A stretch of 35,924 bases of DNA, taken from an uncultured Clostridia bacterium. GTDB lineage: Bacteria > Bacillota > Clostridia > RUG12999. The stretch covers positions 1 to 35,924 of the forward strand of contig CAKVOK010000037.1 in the NCBI GenBank assembly GCA_934792465.1. Direction: 5' to 3'. The notes beneath the pieces were generated by a model. That model saw nothing but the letters and a program-made list of their open reading frames with translations. It was not told the origin of the DNA and made no database searches. The translations under genes and the position numbers were made by a program. Numbering within the stretch: position 1 is the first letter of the stretch; each line of letters opens with the position of its first letter. Positions 1-6,968 of the stretch are shown here, in pieces.

Positions 1-118
1 TACTTTTTGACAATAGTCCACGTTAAGGCAAAAATAATATAAATAATTAAAAATATTCGTCTTTTTGCACAAAATTTTTAAAACATATTGCTTTTTTAGG
101 AAATATATGCTATAATTA

Positions 119-436
119 TTATGTAAAAAAAGAACTGTCAAAAAGTATACCTTTTGACAGTTCTTTTTTTATCCGATATTCACGAAGTCGGCGGTAAAAC
201 GCGGATTCGCTCATCTCGCATTTCTCCAAAATCTTTTTTAACGGGATTCTTTTCCTTTCCCATTGTTTAATCAGCGACACGAAATCGTCGGGCAAATCCT
301 TTTACGGCCTACCGAAGCACACCCCCTTTGCCCTTGCTGCGATTATTTCGTTTTGTGTTGCGAAAGACAATATTTGAAGCACCAATCCATTAAGGAAAGA
401 GTTGGCTGTGTGAGGAAGATTCAGCCGGAAAGATAT
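119..436 (-). pseudogene. Degenerate serine recombinase (resolvase/invertase) fragment
   Basis: On the minus strand the frame reads GLVLQILSFATQNEIIAARAKG and then FGRP, followed by an in-frame TAA at 302-304 where the family normally has a Lys. The frame then resumes as KDLPDDFVSLIKQWERKRI and continues into a helix-turn-helix (MSESAFYRRLREY). This is the end of the catalytic domain and the C-terminal DNA-binding domain of a Hin/Tn3-type serine recombinase. The N-terminal region with the catalytic Ser is not recognisable upstream of about 436. The frame reads through the hairpin at 125-170 to a stop at 119-121. I infer a dead remnant of a mobile element. The family assignment rests on motif recognition only. 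Confidence 0.7.
125..170. terminator. Bidirectional rho-independent terminator
   Basis: The stem GAACTGTC plus an A/T extension (125-145) pairs with 151-170 around a 5-base loop, with one bulged A. An A-run lies on the left and a T7 run on the right, so it can act on either strand. It overlaps the 3' end of the recombinase relic. Confidence 0.8.
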
Positions 437-626
437 AAGGATATAGGAATATATAATGCGAATCCGGACGCAAGATATTTAAGGGAATTTTGTCCGCACG
501 ACGAGTTGGCGAACACATTTCTCGAAAATGCATTTGAACGCCCGAGACTTTCGGCAGTCATTAATATAAAATGAGCGGGACGCACAAACAAAAAATTATA
601 TAAAATGACAAAAAAATTAAAAATAC

Positions 627-655
627 TTGATTTTTGAAATAGATTATGTTATACT
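627..655 (+). promoter_or_regulatory. Sigma-A-type promoter of pta-ackA
   Basis: TTGATT at 627-632 and TATACT at 650-655 are separated by exactly 17 bp, in AT-rich DNA. The expected start is near 662, leaving a leader of about 60 nt before the pta start at 723. Confidence 0.75.
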
Positions 656-722
656 ATTAATATAATATTACATATTATTTTTTTAAATAAAAATTGTATA
701 CAATTTAAAGGAGCGATTAAAA

Positions 723-1727
723 ATGAGTCTTTTTATGGACAGAATTAAAGAAAGAGCAAAAAAAGACAAGAAAACCATTGTTCTTGCCGAGGGCGAAGAA
801 ATCAGAACAATCGAAGCGGCCGACAAGGTGCTTAAAGAGGGTATTGCAAACCTTATTTTGCTCGGAAACGAAGATGTAATCAAGGAAAAAGCCAAAGGCT
901 ACGACATTTCCGGAGCGAAGATTATAAACCCCGAAACTGCCGACAACTACGAAGAAATCTGCGAGCAGTTCACGGAGCTCAGAAAAGCTAAGGGAATGAC
1001 AATCGAAAAAGCAAGAGAAACGATTAAAAACACCCTTTATTACGGCTGTATGCTTGTTAAAAACGGTCTTGCGGACGGCATGGTTGCCGGTGCGGTAAAC
1101 TCGTCCGCCAACGTTATGCGAAGTGCTCTCCAGACTGTTAAAACAGCCCCGGGAACAAAGCTTGTATCGGCATTTTTTATGATTTGCGTGCCCGACTGCG
1201 AATATGGTGAAAACGGTACGTTTGTATTCGGCGACAGCGGTCTTGTTATGAATCCGAATGCGGATGAGCTTTCGGAAATCGCAATTTCTTCCGCAATGAG
1301 TTTTAAAAATCTTGTGGAAGCAACTCCGAACGTGGCACTTCTGTCTTTTTCGACAAAAGGCAGTGCAAAAGATCCGCTTGTAGACAAGGTTATAGAAGCT
1401 ACAAAGCTTGCACAGGAAAAACGTCCGGATATAAATATAGACGGCGAACTCCAGCTTGACGCTGCGATTGTGCCTTCCGTAGGCGCTTCAAAAGCACCCG
1501 GTTCAAGCGTTGCCGGCAAGGCAAACGTTCTTGTATTCCCGGATTTGAACGGCGGAAACATAGGTTACAAGCTTGCTCAAAGACTCGGCAAGGCAGAAGC
1601 ATACGGACCTATAACACAGGGAATCGCAAAGCCTATAAACGACCTTTCCAGAGGCTGTGTCGCAGATGATATAGTCGGTGTTGTAGCGATAACATCTGTT
1701 CAGGCTCAGGCTCAGGCGAAGCAGTAA
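723..1727 (+). CDS. pta: Phosphate acetyltransferase
   Basis: Converts acetyl-CoA and phosphate to acetyl phosphate in the cytoplasm. This is the first step of the Pta-AckA route by which fermenters make ATP and acetate. The 334-residue length matches the short, single-domain Pta class without the N-terminal DRTGG/P-loop regions of the E. coli enzyme. The family core is visible: ILAEGEE-like start (VLAEGEEIRT, about 20), GLADGMVAGAVNSSANVMRSAL in the middle with conserved Gly/Ser residues, and a C-terminal FPDLNGGNIGYKLAQRL followed by GPITQGIAKPINDLSRG. The start is supported by AAAGGAG at 707-713. ackA follows after 12 bp with its own Shine-Dalgarno, so the two form one operon. A phosphotransbutyrylase is less likely, given the ackA partner. 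Confidence 0.96.
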   Translation: MSLFMDRIKERAKKDKKTIVLAEGEEIRTIEAADKVLKEGIANLILLGNEDVIKEKAKGYDISGAKIINPETADNYEEICEQFTELRKAKGMTIEKARETIKNTLYYGCMLVKNGLADGMVAGAVNSSANVMRSALQTVKTAPGTKLVSAFFMICVPDCEYGENGTFVFGDSGLVMNPNADELSEIAISSAMSFKNLVEATPNVALLSFSTKGSAKDPLVDKVIEATKLAQEKRPDINIDGELQLDAAIVPSVGASKAPGSSVAGKANVLVFPDLNGGNIGYKLAQRLGKAEAYGPITQGIAKPINDLSRGCVADDIVGVVAITSVQAQAQAKQ

Positions 1728-1739
1728 GGAGGATTCTCA

Positions 1740-2939
1740 ATGAAAATTTTGGTAATAAATGCAGGAAGCTCATCTCTTAAATATCAGCTTATAAATATGG
1801 ACGATAAGTCTGTAATGGCAAAGGGTCTTTGCGAAAGAATCGGTCAGGAGGGTTCGCTTCTGAAATTCACGCCGAACGGCGGTGAAAAGGTTGAAATCAA
1901 AGAATATATGCCCGATCACACAAAGGCTATCCGTATGGTGCTTGATGCACTTTGCAACAAGGAATACGGCGTAATAGCAAATCTGAACGAAATTACGGCT
2001 GTAGGTCACAGAATCGTTCACGGCGGAGAAGTATTCAGCAAATCCGTGCTTATAACTGACGAAGTTAAAGAGCAGGTTAAGAAATGTTTCGACCTCGCTC
2101 CGCTTCACAATCCGGCAAATATCATAGGTATTGAAGCCTGTGAAGAAGCTATAGGCAAGGATATTCCGCAGGTAGGCGTATTCGATACGGCATTCCACCA
2201 GACAATGCCCGATTATGCTTATATGTACGGTATTCCGTACAATTATTATGAAGAGAATAAGATAAGAAGATACGGCTTCCACGGCACATCTCACAGATAT
2301 GTGACGGAACGTGCTGCGGCTATGCTCGGCAAGGATAAAAAAGATATAAAAATAGTTACGTGTCATCTCGGAAACGGTTCTTCACTCACGGCTGTTGACG
2401 GCGGAAATTCCGTTGATACGACAATGGGACTTACACCGCTTGCAGGTCTTATGATGGGTACGAGAAGCGGTGATATTGACCCGGCTATAATTACATTTGT
2501 TATGGATAAATATAACATGACGGCGGAAGAGGTTCTGAACGTGCTGAACAAAAAGTCGGGTGTTGAGGGTATTTCCGGTGTAGGCAGCGACTTCCGCGAT
2601 TTGGATAACGCTTCAAAGGCAGGAAACAAGCGTGCACAGCTTGCAGTTGATATGTTTGCATACCAGGTTAAGAAATACATAGGCGCATATGCTGCCGCTA
2701 TGGGCGGAGTAGACGCAGTTGTATTTACAGCCGGCGTAGGCGAAAACGACAGTGTTGTACGTGCAAAATCCGTTGCAGGTCTTGAATTTATGGGAATTAA
2801 AATCGACGCAGAAAAGAACAAGGTTCGCGGCGAGGAATGTGATATTTCCGCAGAGGGTGCGACAGTGAAAACGCTTGTAATTCCTACAAATGAAGAATTA
2901 ATGATAGCAATGGACACTGTAAGTGTTCTTGAAGGCTGA
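1740..2939 (+). CDS. ackA: Acetate kinase
   Basis: Transfers phosphate from acetyl phosphate to ADP, giving acetate and ATP, and completes the pathway begun by pta. The full-length 399-residue protein carries all acetokinase signatures: N-terminal NAGSSSLKYQL, VGHRIVHGGE (about 89-98), DTAFHQTMP, RRYGFHGTSHRYV (about 178-190), HLGNGSSLTAV, TRSGDIDPA and a C-terminal FTAGVGEND. The ribosome binding site AAGGAGG (1726-1732) overlaps the pta stop codon, which fits translational coupling. Transcription is probably from the promoter at 627-655. A repeat cassette and terminator follow at 2944-3082. Butyrate kinases share the fold but diverge at these motifs. Confidence 0.97.
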   Translation: MKILVINAGSSSLKYQLINMDDKSVMAKGLCERIGQEGSLLKFTPNGGEKVEIKEYMPDHTKAIRMVLDALCNKEYGVIANLNEITAVGHRIVHGGEVFSKSVLITDEVKEQVKKCFDLAPLHNPANIIGIEACEEAIGKDIPQVGVFDTAFHQTMPDYAYMYGIPYNYYEENKIRRYGFHGTSHRYVTERAAAMLGKDKKDIKIVTCHLGNGSSLTAVDGGNSVDTTMGLTPLAGLMMGTRSGDIDPAIITFVMDKYNMTAEEVLNVLNKKSGVEGISGVGSDFRDLDNASKAGNKRAQLAVDMFAYQVKKYIGAYAAAMGGVDAVVFTAGVGENDSVVRAKSVAGLEFMGIKIDAEKNKVRGEECDISAEGATVKTLVIPTNEELMIAMDTVSVLEG

Positions 2940-2943
2940 TAAT

Positions 2944-3036
2944 ATGGCTTTATAAAAACACACAGACCGCATAAAGCAAGGGCATTGTCTTGCTTTTGCT
3001 CAGTTTGCCCATTCTGCACTATTTTTCTAAAGCCAT
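2944..3036. repeat. Hairpin repeat cassette, copy A
   Basis: The outer arms ATGGCTTTATAAAAA (2944-2958) and its near-complement at 3022-3036 form a long stem. Inside lies the motif CAGACCGCATAAAGCA, which recurs at 22903-22919 (inverted) and 30215-30231. The right arm TTTTTCTAAAGCC is also shared with those copies. An inner stem (caagg.../...cttg) is possible. It lies immediately 3' of ackA and is followed directly by a terminator hairpin, the same arrangement seen in the other two copies. No coding potential is seen. Confidence 0.7.
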
Positions 3037-3037
3037 G

Positions 3038-3082
3038 GGAGTTGCGGTAAAATGAAATTCATTTTACTACAACTCCTTTTTT
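3038..3082 (+). terminator. Terminator after ackA, directly upstream of fabG-like RBS
   Basis: GGAGTTG and GTAAAATG (3038-3054) pair with CATTTTAC and CAACTCC (3060-3076) around a 5-base loop. A T6 run at 3077-3082 follows. The Shine-Dalgarno of the next gene starts immediately after the T-run. Confidence 0.85.
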
Positions 3083-3095
3083 AAAGGAGAAGCAT

Positions 3096-3791
3096 ATGAA
3101 AAAAGTTCTTATAACCGGTGCGTCAAGGGGCATCGGACGTGCTGCGGTACTGATGTTTCATGAAAACGGATATGACGTAATCGCAAATTATAATAAAACC
3201 GAAATAAAAGACCTTGAAAAAATCGGTATTCGGTCGGTGAAAGCCGATGTGTCCGATTTTGAACAGGTAAGGCATATGTTTGATAAAATCGGCGGTGTTG
3301 ATATTTTGCTAAACAACGCCGGAATAGCCATGCAGAAAATGCTCTGCGATACAACGCCGCAGGATTGGGATAAAATATTCGGGACAAACATGACAGGTAT
3401 GTATAACACCGTGAAATGTGCCATGGATTATATGGTGAATCAAAAGTACGGAAAAATTATAAATATTTCTTCTATGTGGGGGATAACGGGCGCTTCGTGC
3501 GAGGTTGCATATTCCGCATCAAAGGCGGCGGTTATCGGGTTTACAAAGGCACTGGCAAAGGAACTCGGGCCGTCAAATATATGTGTGAATTGTGTTGCCC
3601 CGGGGGTTATAGATACGGATATGAATAAAAATCTCGGTGACGAAACGAAAAAAGAGCTTGCGGAAGAAACTCCTCTTTGTCGTTTGGGGACGGATATTGA
3701 TGTTGTAAATACGATATTATATCTCGCTTCGGATAAAGCGGATTTTATAACGGGACAGGTTATAAGCGTAAACGGCGGAATAGTAATTTAA
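3096..3791 (+). CDS. SDR-family 3-oxoacyl-ACP-reductase-like protein
   Basis: Short-chain dehydrogenase/reductase, classical type, 231 residues. It shows TGASRGIG (7-14) for the nucleotide-binding Rossmann turn, NNAG (about 74-77), a catalytic Ser in INISSMWG (about 123-127), YSASK with the Tyr/Lys pair (about 138-142), and the C-terminal GQVISVNGG typical of FabG. It is likely cytoplasmic and NADPH-dependent. It stands alone rather than in a fatty-acid synthesis cluster, so the substrate is not certain; a dedicated ketone or sugar reductase is possible. AAAGGAG lies 7 bp before the ATG. The upstream terminator at 3038-3082 leaves no room for an obvious promoter between it and the gene. Confidence 0.85.
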   Translation: MKKVLITGASRGIGRAAVLMFHENGYDVIANYNKTEIKDLEKIGIRSVKADVSDFEQVRHMFDKIGGVDILLNNAGIAMQKMLCDTTPQDWDKIFGTNMTGMYNTVKCAMDYMVNQKYGKIINISSMWGITGASCEVAYSASKAAVIGFTKALAKELGPSNICVNCVAPGVIDTDMNKNLGDETKKELAEETPLCRLGTDIDVVNTILYLASDKADFITGQVISVNGGIVI

Positions 3792-4069
3792 ATATAATTA
3801 TAGGGTTCGGCAGTCATATATTAAAAAAGATGAATTGAAACAGATGTGGAAATTCATTTGAAAATAAATATTGCTTTATGCTATGAACAAGCTTAGCCAT
3901 TCGACGTATACGCATACGGGTACCGAAAACAAGGCAAAGTCTTGCTTTTGGCACCCGAAAATGTCAGACAATCGGAAACCGAACTCTTAATGCTTTATGG
4001 GGGTATCTTCGTTGCAGCCCCGGCAATATATACCGGCTGAGGGATTGTAAAGCTGCGTATGTGCAGGCA
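3792..4069. other. Structured intergenic region without a recognised gene
   Basis: No ORF here resembles a gene. The clearest structure is an imperfect hairpin at 3917-3957 (CGGGT..CC..AAA..CAAG against its complement, with one G-U and two A-C positions in RNA), with no T-run. Further pairings are possible at 3831-3861 (GATGAATT/AATTCATT) and about 4011-4042 (GCAGCC..GG/CCGGCTG). The sequence TGCTTTATG occurs at 3883 and 3991 and echoes the repeat cassettes elsewhere. I do not recognise a riboswitch, 6S, SRP or tmRNA core. It lies between the converging 3' ends of two genes. Confidence 0.4.
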
Positions 4070-5113
4070 TTATTTGACTACGTATCTGAAATCTATAAAG
4101 CAGTAGAGCCGTGCAAAACTGTATTCTTTTCCGTCCGGCAAAGTTCTTATGCCGTTCGCAAATACATCGCCTCCGCCCCGTTTGACTGCCAAAGAGTCTT
4201 CGGTGTATTTCATGACATTCTTAAATGCAGACGTGCCGAGCGGTGCAGGGTCAATCCTTTCGTGCCTGAAATTTTCATACGGAATTACGGCAAGCACACG
4301 TCCGTCATCATCAATTAAAATATGTTTTGCGGCATCCGTAGGATAGTAATATCCGTTTATTTCCGTATGTCCGAATTCTTTGCTGTCGAAATCCGATGCT
4401 GTGCCTATTACGGCTCTTTCATTTTTTGTGTAATAGCTCTGCGGATTGTATTTGTCAGCCGTGTCAATGTTTACAGGCGCACATACAACGGCATCATATT
4501 TCCCGTCCGCATTGTATTTTCGTATTTCTATATTTCCGAGCAGGTCTGTATATATCCTGTCGTCAAAATCTTCTGCGATATAATAATTTTTTATTCTTAT
4601 CAGCATTCCGCACGGAATATATGTGCTGTCGTTTACTATAAGTGCAGGGTGAGTTGTGGTTCGTGCACCGTCTATGGACATTATTCTGTATTCCGAATCT
4701 TTGTTAAAGGCGATGCCGTTTTGATTTATAGCGATATAGGCTTCGATAATGCCGTATCGGAAATCGGTAAAGCTTATTTTGATGTTTCCGTTATCATAGG
4801 ATATATTGCTGTCATCAACGCTGCATATATTCATGATTTCACGCAGCGGTACGTAAACTTCGCTTTCGTATATGAAAGGCTGATTTTTTAATTGCCGAAC
4901 CGTGCCGTCATAGAGAATTTCAACGGCATTTTCCGGCGGAACGCCAATCGCCGCCGTAGCAATACCGGCGCATAGCATTGCCGTGGTGATTACAGCGGTC
5001 ATGATAAAAAGCGCAGTTTTTGAAAACACGTTTTTTGAACGTATCTTTGCAAATCTGTTTTGCAATGTTTTTTTGTCGGAACTCATTTTTGTTGTGTATA
5101 AATTTTCAAGCAT
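4070..5113 (-). CDS. Membrane-anchored copper-amine-oxidase-N-like sensor domain protein (detached BlaR1-like C half)
   Basis: 347 residues from ATG 5113, chosen over an in-frame ATG at 5194 because AAAGGAG lies 6 bp upstream and because residues encoded by 5114-5194 fall largely in the inserted element. The N-terminus (NLYTTKMSSDKKTLQNRF) is what normally follows the peptidase domain inside single-chain M56/BlaR1 proteins. One hydrophobic segment (TALFIMTAVITTAMLCAGIA, about 32-51) follows, then an extracytoplasmic region with VEILYDGTVRQL, FIYESEVYVPLREI and similar strands typical of copper-amine-oxidase-like N domains in Clostridia. No penicillin-binding SxxK region is evident. I infer an envelope ligand- or stress-sensing partner of the M56 peptidase. 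The ligand is unknown. Confidence 0.7.
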   Translation of the reverse strand: MLENLYTTKMSSDKKTLQNRFAKIRSKNVFSKTALFIMTAVITTAMLCAGIATAAIGVPPENAVEILYDGTVRQLKNQPFIYESEVYVPLREIMNICSVDDSNISYDNGNIKISFTDFRYGIIEAYIAINQNGIAFNKDSEYRIMSIDGARTTTHPALIVNDSTYIPCGMLIRIKNYYIAEDFDDRIYTDLLGNIEIRKYNADGKYDAVVCAPVNIDTADKYNPQSYYTKNERAVIGTASDFDSKEFGHTEINGYYYPTDAAKHILIDDDGRVLAVIPYENFRHERIDPAPLGTSAFKNVMKYTEDSLAVKRGGGDVFANGIRTLPDGKEYSFARLYCFIDFRYVVK

Positions 5114-5124
5114 GATTTTCTCCT

Positions 5125-5145
5125 TTCTCGTTATGCTCCGCAAGA
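5125..5145. repeat. Direct repeat (left copy) flanking the miniature element
   Basis: These 21 bases are identical to 5575-5595. Between them lies the element at 5146-5574. Within coding sense (minus strand) both copies encode LAEHNE, so one is a duplication of the gene target. Confidence 0.85.
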
Positions 5146-5574
5146 TAGTTAATTGTAAAATGTTGTGGCTTATGATTTTGTACAGTTTTTTCAATAGTTT
5201 ACAACCCTTCCACCACTAACGTGGTCCCCCTCCCCTTACACAGGGGAGGCGTTAGTCTGTGCCGCTGAATAAGGTTTTGCACGGACCTCGATAGGCTCCC
5301 CTGTGTAAGGGGAGCTGGCGGCGTAAGCCGACTGAGGGGTTGTAGGTTTGCACATACTTCCGTAGGCGTGCCTTGGTAGAGCTGGCGGCGTAAGCCGACT
5401 GAGGGGTTGTGGGTCTGCGCATACTTATGCTTTAGCTGAATTATCTCATTTCATTTGATAGCTAAGTTGTTTATTGCGAAACAGCTAAATTAAATTCGCC
5501 TTTATAGCGTGTGTAACACATTTAGCTCGCCGACAGGCGAATTTAGCTATATGAATTATCCAATTTTGCAATTA
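5146..5574. mobile_element. Miniature inverted-repeat element, copy 1 (429 bp)
   Basis: Starts TAGTTAATTGTAAAATG exactly at the end of the 21-bp direct repeat. Its other end, read inward on the minus strand, is TAATTGCAAAAT, a slightly shortened version of the same terminus. Copy 2 at 31540-31717 has the same termini. The interior is built of REP-like palindromic modules: TCCCCTTACACAGGGGA at about 5231, its inverted partner CTCCCCTGTGTAAGGGGA at about 5297, and a tandem module (AGCTGGCGGCGTAAGCCGAC then TGAGGGGTTGT) present twice, near 5313 and 5382. The right part carries a stem AAATTCGCCT/AGGCGAATTT (about 5493-5545). There is no transposase, so it is non-autonomous. It supplies the stop codon of the M56 gene. 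Confidence 0.8.
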
Positions 5575-6419
5575 TTCTCGTTATGCTCCGCAAGAAGCAG
5601 AATAGTTTTCATATAAAGCGTCCGTTCTTCCTCCGTCATGTTTTTCGTCACCGCCATATCGCATGATACCTCGCACGCTTCGCTCAGATTGGCACAAAGC
5701 AGATAAACAAGCGGATTGAACCAGTGAACGGCGTTTATGAATACGGAAATCCATTTCACAAGCAAATCTTTTCTCATGTAATGCGTCAGCTCGTGCAAAA
5801 ACACCATTTTCAGCCGTTCTTCCGGAATCTTGCGGCACGGAATATAAACAGTCGGGAAAAATACGCCGACAAGCAGAGGAGAATCGGTGTTTGCCGATAC
5901 TCTTATTTTAACCTTTCTTTTTATGCCAAGCTCCCGTTTGGCATTTTCAAAAATTTCGTTTTCCGAAATCTCCGCCGAATTTTTCTTCATCTTCGATATG
6001 TATGCCGTATAGCTTGCCGCAACGAAAATCAAAAATACGCATACTCCGCCGAACCAGATATATGACGTAACGGCGGACAGCCGTATGGGAACATTCGGCG
6101 TGAAATACGGCTCTTTGTGTTCTGCCGGAGTGTTCGTATCGCCGGGAGTATTTTCGACCGTTTCGGTCGGCGGAATTTTCGGTTCAACCGCTTTCGGCAG
6201 AGCGGAAACAGCGGAAATTTTCTGCGCCTGACCCTGCGGAATCAGCTTGTATACCGGTACAATCATCAGGATAAGCACGGCAAACCATACGCAGTATTGC
6301 CACCGTGCCGGCAGCTTCTTTGAGGTTATCGGCTTAAATGCCAGAAGCAGAGAGATTACCGCAAATCCGAATATGCTCAGCATGAGAACCGTTTCAAAAA
6401 TTTCGTACAAGGGTATCAC
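5556..6419 (-). CDS. BlaR1-type M56 family membrane metallopeptidase
   Basis: Membrane-embedded zinc peptidase of the BlaR1/MecR1 family. When its sensor is triggered it normally leads to cleavage of the BlaI repressor. The 287 residues contain two hydrophobic segments near 5-25 and 40-58, a third at about 125-145, and HELTH (in VFLHELTHYMRKDLL, about 212) with a downstream Glu-containing region (SEACEVSCD). It starts with ATGA overlapping the blaI stop by 4 bp. The last six codons (NNCKIG) and the stop lie inside the inserted element. Joining across the 21-bp repeats restores AEHNEKGENHA followed by a stop, with the downstream sensor gene starting 8 bp before that stop. The C-terminal sensor domain is therefore absent from this polypeptide and encoded separately. 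Confidence 0.85.
   Translation of the reverse strand: MIPLYEIFETVLMLSIFGFAVISLLLAFKPITSKKLPARWQYCVWFAVLILMIVPVYKLIPQGQAQKISAVSALPKAVEPKIPPTETVENTPGDTNTPAEHKEPYFTPNVPIRLSAVTSYIWFGGVCVFLIFVAASYTAYISKMKKNSAEISENEIFENAKRELGIKRKVKIRVSANTDSPLLVGVFFPTVYIPCRKIPEERLKMVFLHELTHYMRKDLLVKWISVFINAVHWFNPLVYLLCANLSEACEVSCDMAVTKNMTEEERTLYMKTILLLAEHNENNCKIG
5575..5595. repeat. Direct repeat (right copy) flanking the miniature element
   Basis: Identical over 21 bases to 5125-5145. It lies inside the M56 peptidase gene and encodes LAEHNE on the minus strand. Confidence 0.85.
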
Positions 6420-6784
6420 TCCAAATCAAACATTTCTTTCAGCTCCGATATGTCCTTTTTTGAAAGTTTCTTGTTTTCGTACAGCGCCGCAACGAGGTTT
6501 TTCACGGAACCCTTGTAGAGCTTCGACAGGAAATTTTCCGTTTCGCTCAAATCGTAGTCGCTTTGTTTGAGAATCGGAAAGTATAAATTTGTATTTCCTT
6601 TCTTCTCGCAGCCGATAACGCCCTTTTTTAATAACCTCTGCAAGAACGTTGAAACCGTGGACGGTGTCCAGTCGTTGCCGTCAAGTTTTTTTACGACATC
6701 GGAAACCGTCATTTTCCGTTCCGTACTCCACAAAATTTCCATTATGCGGTATTCGGAATCCGTTATTGTTTGTTTTGTATTCAT
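6416..6784 (-). CDS. BlaI/MecI/CopY-family transcriptional repressor
   Basis: 122-residue winged-helix repressor. It shows ILWSTERKMTVSDVVKKL and WTPSTVSTFLQRLLKKG (about 17-55), the DNA-recognition region of this family, followed by the short wing (GNTNLYFPI) and a C-terminal dimerisation part ending in LKEMFDLE. Such proteins bind as dimers to TACAnnTGTA operators and are inactivated by the partner M56 peptidase. A TACAAATGTA site and a related half overlap the consensus promoter immediately upstream, so autoregulation is strongly suggested. GGAG lies 9-10 bp upstream of the ATG. No beta-lactamase or copper gene is nearby, so the regulon is unknown. Confidence 0.92.
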   Translation of the reverse strand: MNTKQTITDSEYRIMEILWSTERKMTVSDVVKKLDGNDWTPSTVSTFLQRLLKKGVIGCEKKGNTNLYFPILKQSDYDLSETENFLSKLYKGSVKNLVAALYENKKLSKKDISELKEMFDLE

Positions 6785-6800
6785 TGTCCATCACTCCAAT

Positions 6801-6850
6801 TACAAATGTAGCTACAATGACATTATAACATGTTCAGCTACATTTGTCAA
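6801..6850 (-). promoter_or_regulatory. blaI-M56 promoter with overlapping BlaI-type operators
   Basis: On the minus strand TTGACA (plus 6845-6850) and TATAAT (plus 6822-6827) are separated by exactly 17 bp, a perfect consensus promoter. TACAAATGTA (6801-6810) matches the BlaI/MecI operator TACAnnTGTA. A second site, TACATTTGTC (6839-6848), covers the -35. The 12-mer at 6802-6813 is exactly the reverse complement of 6836-6847, so two repressor dimers could bracket the promoter. Confidence 0.85.
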
Positions 6851-6888
6851 GACTTTTTTAATAAAAATATTATAAATAAAAAAAACTA

Positions 6889-6917
6889 TTGCATTTGTAT
6901 TGCTTTTGTGGTATAAT
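6889..6917 (+). promoter_or_regulatory. Promoter of the nadK-argR-recN run
   Basis: TTGCAT (6889-6894) and TATAAT (6912-6917) with a 17-bp spacer, divergent from the blaI promoter and about 40 bp from its operator. The leader before nadK would be about 45 nt. Confidence 0.75.
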
Positions 6918-6968
6918 AATTACAGAATATTCATAACTAATGAATAATTATATTGTCTGCGGTTGGTG

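Noticed and set aside
263..574. 103-codon plus-strand frame starting MFNQRHEIVG
   Set aside because: It is the opposite strand of the serine recombinase relic, which explains the conserved sequence better; no ribosome site.
2363..3019. 218-codon minus-strand frame opposite ackA
   Set aside because: Antisense shadow of a highly conserved gene, running into the repeat cassette; Ser/Pro/Thr-rich composition typical of reverse-strand frames.
3792..4069. Possible riboswitch, 6S RNA or SRP RNA
   Set aside because: I looked for the conserved cores (T-box AGGGTGG, c-di-GMP, cobalamin, SRP tetraloop region) and found none; only simple hairpins remain.
5210..5420. CRISPR-like array of repeated 35-mers
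   Set aside because: Only two tandem copies of the module exist, with palindromic REP-like structure and no spacers of regular length or cas genes; they belong to the miniature element.
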